A DNA stretch of 64,000 bases from Verrucomicrobiota bacterium (GTDB taxonomy: Bacteria; Verrucomicrobiota; Verrucomicrobiia; Chthoniobacterales; SZAS-18). The notes beneath the pieces are model-generated. The model saw only the letters and a program-made list of their open reading frames with translations, was not told the DNA's origin and did not search any database. This document shows, piece by piece, positions 49,330 through 58,679 of the stretch (the first letter of the stretch is position 1; every line of letters begins with the position of its first letter). Made by a program: the position numbers and the translations under genes. Location of the stretch: NCBI GenBank assembly GCA_018240025.1, contig JAFEGM010000040.1, forward strand, positions 1 through 64,000. The letters are read 5' to 3'.

Positions 49330-51234
49330 GTGCGCGCCTTTGCCTCCCTCGCCGCCCTCGTCTGCGCCGGGCTCACCGTCTTCCCGCTCCATGCCGCGGA
49401 GCCGCTCGTGGTCGAACTCGAGCCGCAGTGGGCGGGGCGGCCGCTGACTTTCGCGGCCGAGCCCACGCCGGCGCGGCCCTCCATCACGCGGCTCGATTTC
49501 CTCATCTCCGAGGTGGCGGTGCGCGATGCCCGCGGCATCTGGGTCGAGCTGCCCGACGCCTACGAGGTCATCCGCGCCCGCGACGGCCGGCGGACGCTGC
49601 AGCTCCCCGGCGCGCCGGCCCGCGTCAGCGCGTTGCGTTTCTCGGTCGGCCTGCCTCCGGCGGTCAACACGCGGAGCGCCAGCGGCTTTGCCCCGGGGCA
49701 CCCGCTCCATCCCGAGATCAACGGCCTGCATCGTGGCCCGGCCGGCTTCGTCTTCCTGGCCTTCGAGGGGCAGTCGCGCAATGCGGCCGGGGAAGCGCGC
49801 CCCTTCGCCTACCAGCTGACCGGCCCCGAGCTGCCGACGCTGGTCGAGCTGACCCTGCCCTCCACCAGCGGGACGAGCCGGGTGGCGCTCGATGTTTCCG
49901 TCCTGCTGCGTGGCCTGGGCGACGGTCCGCGCCGCTCCGACGAGCCGACGGACAGTCGGCTGCGGCGGAATCTGCCGGCTGCGTTTGCGCCCATCGCCCC
50001 GGCGCCCGATGCCAACGCGCGGGCCGCCATGGCGCAGGCGGAGTCGGCCCCGCGACCCGGCGTGCAGCGGGTGGCGCTGACCGTCGGCACGCCCTATCGG
50101 CTGTCCGTCCCGGCGGGCTTTCCGACGCCGCAGCTGCCAGCCGACAACCCGCTGACCGAGGAGGGCGTCGAGCTGGGCAAGCTGCTCTTCTTCGATCGGC
50201 GCCTGTCGGGCAATGGCCGCCAGTCCTGCGCCAGCTGTCATCGACCGGAGCTCGGGTTCGTCGACCCCGCCGGCCGAGTCAGTCGCGGCGCCACGGGCGA
50301 ACTCGGCACGCGCAATTCCCAGCCGCTGCACAACCTCGCCTGGGCCCGCACGTTCTTCTGGGACGGTCGCGCGGCCACCCTGCGCGAGCAGGTGCTGCAG
50401 CCGATCGAGAATCCGGTCGAGATGCACGCGCGGTTGCCCGACGTGCTGGCTTTCCTGCGTCGCGAGCCGGCCTATCGCAGCCAATTCGAGGCCGCCTTCG
50501 GACCGGGGGAGATCGACCGCGATCGCCTCGCCCGGGCGCTGGAGCAATTTCTCCTCACCCTGACGGCGGCCGAGACCCGCTACGACCGCGCCCAACGCGG
50601 CGGCGCTCCGCTCAGCGCCGAGGAGCAGCGCGGCGCGCAGCTCTTCCAGACCGACTACGATCCCGCCCGCGGACAGCAGGGCGCCGGCTGCTACCGTTGC
50701 CACGGTGGGCCGACCTTCCGTAATCAGACCTTCGCCAACAACGGGCTCGACACCGTCCCGCGCGACTGGGGCCGCGCCCTCGTCACCGGGCAGGCGTCCG
50801 ACCGCGGGCTCTTTGCGGTGCCTTCGTTGCGTAATGTCGGCCGCACCGCTCCTTACATGCACGACGGCCGTTTCGGCACGCTCGAGGAAGTGGTGGCCCA
50901 TTACGCCGGCGGGGTGCAGCGCAGCGCGACACTGGATCCGTTCCTCGCCCGGCTGCCTGCGGGCGGCGTGCCGTTGTCGGCCGACGACCAGCGGGCGCTG
51001 GTGGCCTTCCTGCGCACGCTGACCGACGAAACGATTCCGCCCCGCCCGCCGCGACCGCCAGAATTCCGTCGCGACGGGCCACCCGGTCCCGGCCCCGGCT
51101 TTGGCCCCGACCCCGCTCTGCTGGCCCGCCGCGGTCGACCCGGTCCGCCTCCGCCTTTTGGCGACCGTGGGCGTCCGCCTCGCGGGGGCTTCCGACCCCC
51201 GCCCCCACCGCCCGGCGAATCTCGCCCGTTCTGA
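49330..51234 (+). CDS. MbnP-like domain fused to a di-heme MauG/cytochrome c peroxidase domain
   Basis: The 634-residue precursor has a signal peptide (MRAFASLAALVCAGLTVFPLHA). Residues about 24-216 resemble MbnP, a copper-binding family (SITRLDFLISEVAVRD, VSALRFSVGLPPAVNT, HPEINGLHRGPAGFVFLAFEG). Residues about 245-568 are a MauG/CcpA-type di-heme enzyme with CASCH at 300-304 and CYRCH at 454-458. A Pro/Gly/Arg-rich tail ends the chain. In known systems a separate MauG-like MbnH oxidises a Trp of MbnP to kynurenine. Here both are one polypeptide, and the target Trp-rich segment (WxWQxGY in relatives) reads HRGPAGF without Trp. The enzyme half looks intact. The start is GTG. Confidence 0.82.
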   Translation: MRAFASLAALVCAGLTVFPLHAAEPLVVELEPQWAGRPLTFAAEPTPARPSITRLDFLISEVAVRDARGIWVELPDAYEVIRARDGRRTLQLPGAPARVSALRFSVGLPPAVNTRSASGFAPGHPLHPEINGLHRGPAGFVFLAFEGQSRNAAGEARPFAYQLTGPELPTLVELTLPSTSGTSRVALDVSVLLRGLGDGPRRSDEPTDSRLRRNLPAAFAPIAPAPDANARAAMAQAESAPRPGVQRVALTVGTPYRLSVPAGFPTPQLPADNPLTEEGVELGKLLFFDRRLSGNGRQSCASCHRPELGFVDPAGRVSRGATGELGTRNSQPLHNLAWARTFFWDGRAATLREQVLQPIENPVEMHARLPDVLAFLRREPAYRSQFEAAFGPGEIDRDRLARALEQFLLTLTAAETRYDRAQRGGAPLSAEEQRGAQLFQTDYDPARGQQGAGCYRCHGGPTFRNQTFANNGLDTVPRDWGRALVTGQASDRGLFAVPSLRNVGRTAPYMHDGRFGTLEEVVAHYAGGVQRSATLDPFLARLPAGGVPLSADDQRALVAFLRTLTDETIPPRPPRPPEFRRDGPPGPGPGFGPDPALLARRGRPGPPPPFGDRGRPPRGGFRPPPPPPGESRPF

Positions 51235-51463
51235 CTTTCCAGACTCCCAGCGGCCGAGTTCTTCGCGCTCTGAAGGATTGTTACCTTTTGGAAAGCAGCA
51301 AAGACATCGTCTTCTTCCGGCGAATAACTCGAACAACTCCCGCCCCGCCTGCAAGCATGCGGCTCGGAGCGACAGCGACGGTGCCAATAACCAGCCAGCC
51401 CTTCGCCGACAGCCGCCGATACTTTCGAGTTCGACCGGTCATTGGACCCGGCTCACAGGTTGT

Positions 51464-52210
51464 TCACACCGTTGTTCCCGGCCCGGAATCTGCCGCCGCG
51501 GCGGCCTGCCCCTGGGGATAGCCGGCAAGTTGCTCCCAGCCGCGCAGCTGGAGGGCGACGACCGCAGCTTCCGTCTCGGCTTGCCGCTTGCTGCGACCCT
51601 GACCGCGGGCCAGCTCCAGTCCTTCCCAGGTCACCCGGGCCTCGAAGCGGCGCTCGTGGTCCGGACCCTGTTCGGAAACGATCTCGTACACCGGACTGCG
51701 CGAGGTCAGGGCCTGCAGGATCTCCTGCAGCTCGCCCTTGGGATTCATCTCGTCCGGCGCCTTGGCGATCTCCCGCAGGAGCTCCCGGCTTTCCTTCAGG
51801 GCGAACTGACGGGCAATTTCGAAGCCGCCGTCGAGATACAGGGCGCCGATGAGGGCCTCGAACGCATTGGCCAGAATCGAGGCCCGGGTGCGACCCCCGC
51901 TGGCCTCCTCGCCGCGGCCCATCATGATGAACTGGCCGAGCCCGATGTGGGCGGCGCGATCCTTCAGTCCCTCGCGCGAGACCAGCCGGGCCCGCAGCTT
52001 CGTCAGCTGACCCTCGGTGAATTGCGGGAAGGCCTGGAAGAGGTGCTCGGTGAAGACGAGCTGCAGCACCGCATCGCCCAAAAACTCCAGCCGCTGGTTG
52101 TCGAAATGCGGCTGCTTGGTCTCGAAACCGAGGCTGGGGTGGGTCAGGGCCTCCGCCAGGAACAGCGGGTTGCGGAACTTGTAGCCGATGCGGGCCTCGA
52201 GCGGGCTCAT
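51464..52210 (-). CDS. rnc: Ribonuclease III
   Basis: RNase III cuts double-stranded RNA in rRNA maturation and mRNA decay. The 248-residue protein has the signature NQRLEFLGDAVLQLV (Glu42 and Asp46), the second acidic site in ANAFEALIGALYLD, and a C-terminal double-stranded RNA-binding domain (KGELQEILQALTSRSP, GRSKRQAETEAAVVAL). A short acidic/Ala tail follows. Both gene ends have TTGTTCACA-like words. Its flanking gaps are long, so it is probably transcribed alone. Confidence 0.96.
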   Translation of the reverse strand: MSPLEARIGYKFRNPLFLAEALTHPSLGFETKQPHFDNQRLEFLGDAVLQLVFTEHLFQAFPQFTEGQLTKLRARLVSREGLKDRAAHIGLGQFIMMGRGEEASGGRTRASILANAFEALIGALYLDGGFEIARQFALKESRELLREIAKAPDEMNPKGELQEILQALTSRSPVYEIVSEQGPDHERRFEARVTWEGLELARGQGRSKRQAETEAAVVALQLRGWEQLAGYPQGQAAAAADSGPGTTV

Positions 52211-52679
52211 AAGAGGAAATCCAGAAGTTGATTCACAAGTTGTTCACAACCGGCAGCCGACTCTCGCCGCGACCTCCGACGGCCGCATTTTCCAGAAGGC
52301 GCCAGAAGGGGAAACGAGAACTTTCAGGCCGTCGAACGGAATGCGCGAATGTGGCGGACTTGGCATAATAATTTCTAGAGTCCAGAAGCGAATTCCGTTG
52401 CAGACGTTGACGCGGGAGCATTTCGGCTCGGCAAGAGCTGTCGGGGACACCCCGTGGTCAAGTGCCACCGCCACAAAAAACGTCGCCCCAGAGTAACCGG
52501 CAGACCGGGCGAATTGCCCGTGCCGGCCCAAACTTATTCACACCCTCGTTGGAGAGCCGCATGAATGCAGGAAAGGCGCGCCCAGCGGGCTCCGCAGCGA
52601 GCATTGGAGCGGCTTTGCGCGGGGTAGCCGCGCCGGATCAAGCATAGGAGCGGCATGAGGCTGCCCGACCACGGGTCCG
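52211..52679. other. 469-base gap upstream of rnc and downstream of the panE-like gene
   Basis: No gene is visible. It contains TTGTTCACAAC at 52238, a TTATTCACA at about 52533 matching the DnaA-box consensus once, and an A+T pocket (CATAATAATTTCTAGA, about 52365) that could be the rnc promoter on the minus strand. The rest is G+C-rich with no repeats recognised. Confidence 0.35.
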
Positions 52680-53705
52680 TCAGGCTCCGGCGGGGTCCGA
52701 CAGCAGCGCACGGCAAAGGTCGGAGCCGGTCCAATCGCGCCGCCCACCGGCCTCCGCGGCCCGCACGAATTCGACCAAACGCGCGTTGACCGGGGCGGTC
52801 AGGCCGTGGGCGGCGGCCAGGCGCACGACTTCGCCATTGAGCCAGTCGACCTCCGTCCGCCGACGGGCCTCGAAGTCCTCCCACATGGAGCTGCGCGCCA
52901 GCGGGTCGATGGCCAGCAGGCGGCGGGCGACGATCCGAAAAAGGCCGTCGGGCAACTCCAGCAGCGTCGGGATCCAGCCCGGCGGCAGCGGCGTGAGCCG
53001 GGCCGGCCGGATGCCGGCGGCGGCCAGCGCGCGGAGCAGCTCGCGCTGGGCGGCCGCCAGGCAGCGTCGATAGGCGCGCTGGGACAGCTCCTCCAGGAGC
53101 GGCCGGCCGGAGAGGGCATTGATCGCGTTGTTCAGGTTCAACTGCAGCTTGGCCCATTGCACCGAAGTCAGATCGGCATGCGCCAGCAGCGGCAGCCCGG
53201 CCGCGGCGAACAGGTCGGTGACGGCCCCCAGCGCCGGATGCGCCTGCACTTCGAGCCGTCCCTCGGAGCCCTGATGGAACGCCCCGCCGCCGCGCTGGAT
53301 GACATTGAATCCGACCAACCCCGCCAGCACGGTGCGTCCGGGCAGCGCCGCGCGCAGACGCTCGGCGTGGCCCAGGCCGTTTTGCAGGGAAATGACCACC
53401 GCCTCCGGCCGCAGGACCGCCGCGAGCGCGTGGCCGGCCTCGGCGGTGGCGGCCGACTTCACCGTAACCAGTACGAACTCCGCTGCCCGCGCCGCCTCGG
53501 CCTCGGTGGCGAAATCGCATTTCTCCGGCGGCACCCGCAAGTCGGCCCCGCGCCAGTCGGTCAGGTGCAGGCCGTGGGCGCGGACTTCGGCTGCCAGGCG
53601 GGGACGGCCGATGAGCGTGACGCGACCGCCCGCCGCCCCCAGCCGCCCGCCGACGTAGCAGCCGATGCTGCCGGCGCCGAAGACGGCCAGCTTGGGCGAG
53701 GCCAT
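52680..53705 (-). CDS. panE: Ketopantoate reductase-family oxidoreductase
   Basis: The 341-residue protein has an N-terminal NADP Rossmann motif GAGSIG (10-15) and the ketopantoate reductase pattern: LVTVKSAATAEA, VISLQNGLGH, GLVGFNVIQRG, and the C-terminal helical SVQWAKLQLNLNNAINALSGRPL with catalytic Lys, Asn and Asn. It reduces 2-ketopantoate to pantoate for coenzyme A synthesis, although several paralogues with unknown substrates share this fold. It lies beside an M29 peptidase gene on the same strand (43-base gap). The end of the chain is preceded by a short insertion typical for this group. Confidence 0.88.
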   Translation of the reverse strand: MASPKLAVFGAGSIGCYVGGRLGAAGGRVTLIGRPRLAAEVRAHGLHLTDWRGADLRVPPEKCDFATEAEAARAAEFVLVTVKSAATAEAGHALAAVLRPEAVVISLQNGLGHAERLRAALPGRTVLAGLVGFNVIQRGGGAFHQGSEGRLEVQAHPALGAVTDLFAAAGLPLLAHADLTSVQWAKLQLNLNNAINALSGRPLLEELSQRAYRRCLAAAQRELLRALAAAGIRPARLTPLPPGWIPTLLELPDGLFRIVARRLLAIDPLARSSMWEDFEARRRTEVDWLNGEVVRLAAAHGLTAPVNARLVEFVRAAEAGGRRDWTGSDLCRALLSDPAGA

Positions 53706-53748
53706 GCGGGCGTCGAGCTTCGGCGGGTGGAATCCGGCGCGGTCGCGC

Positions 53749-54861
53749 TCAGACCAGGTGCTCGGGATTCAGCAGTTCGAGGCCCGGCACGACGAAGCGC
53801 CCGTCCTTGCGCACGAGCTCGTCGTCGAAGTAGATCTCGCCGCCGCCCCACTCGGGCCGCTGGATGCAGACCATGTCCCAGTGCACCTGGCTGCGGTTGC
53901 CGTTGTCCGCCTCCTCGTAGGCCTGGCCGGGCGTGAAGTGGAACGAGCCCGCGATCTTCTCGTCGAAGAGGATGTCGCGCATCGGCGAGAGCACGTGCGG
54001 ATTGAAGGCCAGCGAGAACTCCCCGATGTAGCGCGCGCCTTCGTCGGAATCGAGGACGGCATTGAGCTTGTCCGTCCCGCCGCCGGCCGCGGTGGCCTGG
54101 GTGATCTTGCCGTCGGTGAACTCGAGGCGGATGCCGTCGAAGTTCGTGCCGAGGTAGATCGTCGGCGCGTTGAAGGTGATGTGGCCCTGGACGGAATCGC
54201 GCACCGGGCAGGTGAAGACCTCGCCGTCGGGGATGTTGCGATCGCCCCCGCAGCTGACGCTCCCGATGCCCTTGATGCTGAAGCGCAGGTCGGTCCCCGG
54301 GCCGGTGATGCGAACCTTGTCGGTGGCCGCAAAGCGCTCCTTCAGCGCCGCCATGCCCGGCAGCATCTTGGAGTAATTGAGCGTGCAGACGCGGAAGTAG
54401 AAGTCCTCGAACTGCTCCGTGCTCAGGCCGGCCTGCTGGGCCATGGCGGGCGTCGGCCAGCGCAGGACGCACCATTTGGTCTTCTTCACGCGGTGATCCT
54501 GGACGGGGCGCATGAGCTTCATGAGCAGCTTCATGCGGTCGGAGGGGACGTCGGACAGCTCGGTGATGTTGTGGCTGCCGCGCAGGCCGAGGTAGGCATT
54601 CATCTTCTGCATCCGCAGCATTTCGACCTCGGCGATCGTCTCGTACTGCGCCTGCTCCGCGGCGAGGGCCATCTCGCGCGAGACCCGGCCGTGATGCAGC
54701 TGGACCAGCGGCAGCGCGCCGCGGGCGCGGACCGCGCGGATCAGCGCGACCGTCATTTCGTCCGGGATGTCGAAGCAATCGAGCAGGACCCGCTCGCCCG
54801 GTTCGAGCTTGGTGGAGTAGTCGGTCAGAACGCGGGCGAGTTGGTGATAACGGGGATCCAT
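53749..54861 (-). CDS. M29-family aminopeptidase, second copy
   Basis: The 370-residue protein is an AmpS/PepS-like aminopeptidase. Family segments include [19 protein letters not shown] near the start, [54 protein letters not shown] and SQVHWDMVC with IYFDDELV, which give the metal ligands (Glu, Glu, His, His, Asp types). It resembles the peptidase encoded near 12.1 kb in fold, but they are only distantly similar. The ATG at [12 protein letters not shown] is chosen because the upstream frame is part of the repeat 54868-55020. Its exact peptide specificity is unknown. Confidence 0.9.
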   Translation of the reverse strand: MDPRYHQLARVLTDYSTKLEPGERVLLDCFDIPDEMTVALIRAVRARGALPLVQLHHGRVSREMALAAEQAQYETIAEVEMLRMQKMNAYLGLRGSHNITELSDVPSDRMKLLMKLMRPVQDHRVKKTKWCVLRWPTPAMAQQAGLSTEQFEDFYFRVCTLNYSKMLPGMAALKERFAATDKVRITGPGTDLRFSIKGIGSVSCGGDRNIPDGEVFTCPVRDSVQGHITFNAPTIYLGTNFDGIRLEFTDGKITQATAAGGGTDKLNAVLDSDEGARYIGEFSLAFNPHVLSPMRDILFDEKIAGSFHFTPGQAYEEADNGNRSQVHWDMVCIQRPEWGGGEIYFDDELVRKDGRFVVPGLELLNPEHLV

Positions 54862-54867
54862 GGCGGG

Positions 54868-55020
54868 GGTCGAAGAATCAGGAAGCAAGAAGCAAGATTC
54901 AAACTGTGTTAAGGGGAAAGTTCCAAGAGCCTGCCGGTCTGGCGAATCGGAATCCGTCCTGATCCGTCCTGATCCCCTTAGGCCTTGTGCCGGTTTGGGC
55001 CTTGGCTCTTGTTCCCTTCT
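54868..55020. repeat. Intergenic element E1 (CAAGATT words plus shared 22-mer)
   Basis: Begins with GAATCAGGAAGCAAGAAGC words and contains CAAGATTCAAACTGTGTTAA at 54893, identical over 22 bases to 59701-59722. A shared GCCGGT motif and CCTTGGCTCTTGTTCCCTT-type words follow at the right. It fills the divergent gap between the M29 peptidase gene and the LolC/E gene. Confidence 0.75.
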
Positions 55021-55030
55021 CCTTTTCACC

Positions 55031-56326
55031 GTGCGGTCCTTCTCGCTTTTTCTCGCCCTCCGCTACCTCAAGCCGCGGCGGACCTTCCTGAGCATCATCA
55101 CGCTCATCTCCGTGCTGGGCGTGACGCTCGGCATCACAGTGCTCATCCTGGTCATCTCGGTCATGACCGGCTTCGACCGCGAGCTGAAGCGCAAGGTGGT
55201 CGGGTTCGATGCGCATCTGCTCATCACCAATCGCGACCTGTTGCCCGACTGGCGCACGACGGCCGAGGCGGTGAAGAAAGCCTCGCCGGAGATCGTGGCG
55301 CTGTCGCCCTTCGTGCTCGGACCGGTCATTCTCGAATACCAGTCCTCGCGCATGGCCCCGAAGATCCGCGGGGTCGATGCCAAGCTGGAGGGCGAGGTCA
55401 GCGAGATCCGCAATTCCATCGTGGAAGGCAAATGGGACCTCGACGGCCAAAATGCCGTGCTCGGCGCGGAGATCGCCCGGGCGCTGGGCGCGAAGGTCGG
55501 TGACAAGGTCACGATCTACTCGCCCGGCAACCTGAAGGCCGTCTTCGACGAGCTGGAGCAGCTCGACAAAACTGGCGACCGCGCGGCCAAGGATCAGAAG
55601 GTCGCCAAGCTGCGCGAGCTCATCCTGCCGACCGAGGTCACGGTCACGGGCATCTTCAAATCCGGCCGCTACATCTACGACGCCGAGTTCCTCTTCATCC
55701 CGCTCTACCTCGGCCAGGAGCTCTACGGGCTGAAGGACCACGTCCACGGCATCCAGGTGAAGACCCAGGACGCCTACCGCGCCGAGGCCGTGAAGCAGCA
55801 GGTCATGCGCGTGCTGGAGCCCCCCATGACCGCGCTGACTTGGATGGATCTGAACCATTCCTTCTTCGAGGCCGTGCGGCTGGAGCGGACGGTCATGTTC
55901 TTCCTGCTCTTCTTCATCATCATCGTGGCGGCGTTCGGCATCATGAACACCCTCATCACCGTGACCGTGCAGAAGACGCGCGAGATCGGCATCTTGAAGG
56001 CGCTGGGCGCGCGGGTGGGCCAGATCGTCTGGGTCTTCCTCGCCCAGGGCATGGTGGTCGGCGTCCTCGGCAACATCACCGGCGTCTCGCTCGGGCTCAC
56101 GCTGACGCAGTATCGGAACGAATTCCGCGCCTGGCTGGCCAGCACCCTCGGCATCGAGGTCTTCCCGGCCAGCGTGTATCAATTCACCGAGCTGCCCGCC
56201 CAGGTCGTGCCAGGGGATGTCGCCCTCATCTGCGTGAGCGCCTTCGTCATCTGCTCCGTGGCCGCCCTCGTCCCCGCCTACTTTGCCGCCCGGCTCGATC
56301 CCGTGAAGGCGCTGCGGATGGAGTAG
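55031..56326 (+). CDS. LolC/LolE-type lipoprotein-release permease
   Basis: LolCE with the LolD ATPase moves mature lipoproteins off the inner membrane. The 431-residue protein has four helices: one near the N-terminus ([29 protein letters not shown]), then a large periplasmic domain (about residues 50-280), and three C-terminal helices including [19 protein letters not shown] and [20 protein letters not shown]. FtsX-type features such as [19 protein letters not shown] are present. The GTG start ([13 protein letters not shown]) follows the repeat element. No LolD gene is directly downstream. It could alternatively be another MacB-like transporter, but the periplasmic size fits Lol. Confidence 0.88.
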   Translation: MRSFSLFLALRYLKPRRTFLSIITLISVLGVTLGITVLILVISVMTGFDRELKRKVVGFDAHLLITNRDLLPDWRTTAEAVKKASPEIVALSPFVLGPVILEYQSSRMAPKIRGVDAKLEGEVSEIRNSIVEGKWDLDGQNAVLGAEIARALGAKVGDKVTIYSPGNLKAVFDELEQLDKTGDRAAKDQKVAKLRELILPTEVTVTGIFKSGRYIYDAEFLFIPLYLGQELYGLKDHVHGIQVKTQDAYRAEAVKQQVMRVLEPPMTALTWMDLNHSFFEAVRLERTVMFFLLFFIIIVAAFGIMNTLITVTVQKTREIGILKALGARVGQIVWVFLAQGMVVGVLGNITGVSLGLTLTQYRNEFRAWLASTLGIEVFPASVYQFTELPAQVVPGDVALICVSAFVICSVAALVPAYFAARLDPVKALRME

Positions 56327-56456
56327 TCCGCAATCTCCGAGTGCGGCCGGGTCACCGGGCCGGGGACTCCTGCGCGCGACGAGCCATCGCCCGGGCCAGG
56401 TTCGTGGACTGCGCGCAGCTTGCTGCCGCCGTCACCCAGGCAGCTTGCTGCCGCCG
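56322..56456. repeat. Partial copy of the AGTAGTCCGCA repeat
   Basis: AGTAGTCCGCAATCTCCGAG at 56322 repeats the 25-bp arm seen at 39131 and 39642 with one change, and it overlaps the stop codon (TAG) of the LolC/E gene. CAGCTTGCTGCCGCCG occurs twice at 56416 and 56441 and is the inverse of a motif inside 39131-39666. It is probably a shortened or decayed element. Confidence 0.75.
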
Positions 56457-56524
56457 CACCGCTGGGGACGACGAGATCGGGCAGCGATGCTGATGAGGCA
56501 GGTCGCAGTGGCAGGCGGGATCCG

Positions 56525-56770
56525 ATGGGGAATGGGAGTGGGAGTGGGATGGGAGTGGGACGCGCCGAATCCGAACTTGCTCCCGCGGCGGCCCGCATTT
56601 TGCGTGAGGCTCCGAAGCTCGATCCCCTGCAGCGCGATGAACTGGTGCGGACGGCGGAAAGCCTCGCCCGACAGGCTCCCGATCCCTTAAACCGGCGCAC
56701 CATGGACCGCGTTGCTGAGGTGGCCGCTGCGCTGGCGGCCGGCGCCGCCCGGGCCGCGAAATCGAAGTAG
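56525..56770 (+). CDS. Small helical protein of unknown function, tentative
   Basis: The ORF encodes about 81 residues: a Gly/Ser/Met-rich start and then two amphipathic helices (ELAPAAARILREAPKLDPLQRDELVRTAESLARQ and MDRVAEVAAALAAG). The frame extends 35 codons upstream through the repeat region, which is less gene-like. The coding case rests on codon bias and open length alone. It converges with murI with only a 16-base gap. It could be spurious. Confidence 0.4.
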   Translation: MGNGSGSGMGVGRAESELAPAAARILREAPKLDPLQRDELVRTAESLARQAPDPLNRRTMDRVAEVAAALAAGAARAAKSK

Positions 56771-56786
56771 CGGCCGCGCCCGGGGC

Positions 56787-57644
56787 TCAGGACATCCGCT
56801 GCACGCCCTGCACGGCGCGTTCCTGCACCTGGCCGATGCCGAGGCCGAGGCGCGCATTGGCCACGCCGAGGAAGGCGCCCGGGGGATCGGTCAGCGCGAC
56901 CTCGAGCCGGCCGGCGCTGCCGCCGGCCACGAGACCTTCGCGCTCGAGCAGGTCCTTCAGCGCCACGGCGCAGTTGCGGGCGGAGTCGACGATGGCGATC
57001 TCCGGCCCGAGGAACCGGGCGATGCGTTCGTGCAGGAACGGGTAGTGCGTGCAGCCGAGGACGAGCGTGTCGATGCCGGCGTCGCGCAGCGGCGTGAGGT
57101 AACGCTCGATGACCGCATCGGTCACCGGGTCTTCCAGCCAACCTTCCTCCACCAGCGGGACGAAGAGCGGACAGGCCAGCGCGTGCACTTCGACCGTCGG
57201 GGCGAGCGCCTGCAGGGCGCGTTCGTAGGCCCGGCTGGCGATGGTGGCGCGCGTGCCGATCACGCCGATCCGTCCGCATTTCGTCGCCTCCACCGCAGCC
57301 TGCGCGCCGGGGCCGATGACACCGACACTCGGGGTCCGCACGCTCTCCTGCAGCCTCGGCAGCGCGAGGGCGGTGGCCGTGTTGCAGGCCACCACGAGGG
57401 CTTTGGCGTGCTCGGCCAGCAACAGCCCTGCGATCTCCAGCGTGTAGCGCTCGATGGTCGCGCGGCTCTTGCCGCCGTAAGGCACGCGGGCGGTGTCGCC
57501 GAGGTAGAAGATGCTCTCGCCCGGCAGCAACTCGCGCAGTGCCGCCACCACGGTGAGTCCGCCCACGCCGGAATCGAAGACTCCGATGGGGCGGGAGGCC
57601 GGGGCGGTCGGGCTCGGTTCCATGGCGGGATCGGGCGCGCTCAT
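56787..57644 (-). CDS. murI: Glutamate racemase
   Basis: MurI makes D-glutamate for peptidoglycan. The 285-residue protein has [14 protein letters not shown] with the conserved Asp and Ser, the first catalytic Cys in [12 protein letters not shown] and the second in [21 protein letters not shown] and GVIGTRATI lie between. The start ATG overlaps the stop of the upstream DUF1287 gene by 4 bases, so translation is coupled. The pairing with a cell-envelope gene is consistent with a peptidoglycan role. Confidence 0.96.
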   Translation of the reverse strand: MSAPDPAMEPSPTAPASRPIGVFDSGVGGLTVVAALRELLPGESIFYLGDTARVPYGGKSRATIERYTLEIAGLLLAEHAKALVVACNTATALALPRLQESVRTPSVGVIGPGAQAAVEATKCGRIGVIGTRATIASRAYERALQALAPTVEVHALACPLFVPLVEEGWLEDPVTDAVIERYLTPLRDAGIDTLVLGCTHYPFLHERIARFLGPEIAIVDSARNCAVALKDLLEREGLVAGGSAGRLEVALTDPPGAFLGVANARLGLGIGQVQERAVQGVQRMS

Positions 57645-58408
57645 TTCCCGGGCTTCGGCACCTCGGGGGCCGGCCGTGCGGAGGGCGGGCCCGACGGCGG
57701 CGTGAGGCGGGCGGGCGTGGTGGCCGGCTTCACCACCGGCTCTTCGCCGAACCAGCGGTAGTGGCCGATGATCTCGTATTGGAAGAGGATGTCCTCCTCC
57801 TTCGTGCCCGCGCCGATGTTGTGGATGACCAGCGGCGTGCCGGCCGGCGACTTCGCATCGGAAACGAGCCCGATGTGGAGCAGCCCGTTGGGCAGCTTCC
57901 AGACGACGAAATCGCCCGGCGGGTAGTGCTCGACCGTCTGCGTGTTCCGCTTCCGCTTTCCGGCGCGCATCAGGTAGATCATCAGATTCGGCACCCGCCG
58001 GTGGTCGATGTTCGGATCCGGCGCGCTCAGGTTCCAGAGCTTGGGATAGCGGGCCCAGGCGCGCTTCATGTCCTCATTGACCAGCACCTGGAGATCGGCT
58101 CCGACCGCGCGGAGGGCGCGCACGATGACGTCGGTGCAGACCCCGCGATCGAGCGGCACGTCGCCGTTGGGAAAAGTGATCTGCGAATAGTCCGGATCGT
58201 ATTTGGTGGTCACCCCGATCTGCTGGCGCGCGGCCGCGATCAGCTGGCGGATCTTCTCGGCATTTTCCGGGCTCGGCGGCGGCGGCGCGACCACCACCGG
58301 CGTGGTCGAAGCCGTGGCCGACGGCGTGGTGGCGGGAACGGCGGATTCCTGGGCGGAGAGAGGCTGGACGAGCAGGCCCGCCAGCAGCAACAACGCGAAG
58401 AGACGCAT
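57641..58408 (-). CDS. DUF1287-domain exported protein
   Basis: The 255-residue protein has a signal peptide ([20 protein letters not shown]) followed by a DUF1287 domain: [60 protein letters not shown] and [20 protein letters not shown]. The family (YijF and others) has an NlpC/P60-like fold with Cys, His and acidic residues, but its substrate is unknown. Here Cys of GVCTDV and the His of HIG are present. A Pro-rich tail ends the chain. It is translationally coupled to murI, favouring peptidoglycan metabolism. Confidence 0.9.
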   Translation of the reverse strand: MRLFALLLLAGLLVQPLSAQESAVPATTPSATASTTPVVVAPPPPSPENAEKIRQLIAAARQQIGVTTKYDPDYSQITFPNGDVPLDRGVCTDVIVRALRAVGADLQVLVNEDMKRAWARYPKLWNLSAPDPNIDHRRVPNLMIYLMRAGKRKRNTQTVEHYPPGDFVVWKLPNGLLHIGLVSDAKSPAGTPLVIHNIGAGTKEEDILFQYEIIGHYRWFGEEPVVKPATTPARLTPPSGPPSARPAPEVPKPGK

Positions 58409-58479
58409 CGGCCACTCTGCCACGCGGCGCGCCGCCTGCGCGGAAATTTCGTGCCACGGCCGAAAGCGGCGAGGGAGCA

Positions 58480-58631
58480 GAGTCTCACACGAAGGCACGA
58501 AGGCACGAAAGGGGGACAGGCGAACAGCGGGGCGAAGGCCTCGTCGGCGGGCGTTGCGGCACCGAATGGGGAGGTCGATGAGCGGAATCCATCTCCTTAG
58601 CTTCGTGCCTTCGTGCCTTGGTGTGAGACTC
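58480..58631. repeat. 31-bp inverted repeat with ACGAAGGC words, divergent region
   Basis: The left arm (58480-58510) begins GAGTCTCACACGAAGGCACG and the right arm (58601-58631) ends CCTTGGTGTGAGACTC. They pair at 29 of 31 positions over a 90-base loop. Arms consist of three repeats of ACGAAGGC. It lies between the start of the DUF1287 gene and that of the aldo/keto reductase gene. Confidence 0.85.
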
Positions 58632-58679
58632 CTCTCCCGATCCCACTTGAGCCCACGCGGCGGGGATCGATGCTGGGCG

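Noticed and set aside
51450..52545. TTGTTCACA/TTATTCACA words around rnc as a replication origin
   Set aside because: Only one matches the DnaA-box consensus, there is no cluster or A+T-rich unwinding region, and dnaA/dnaN are absent.
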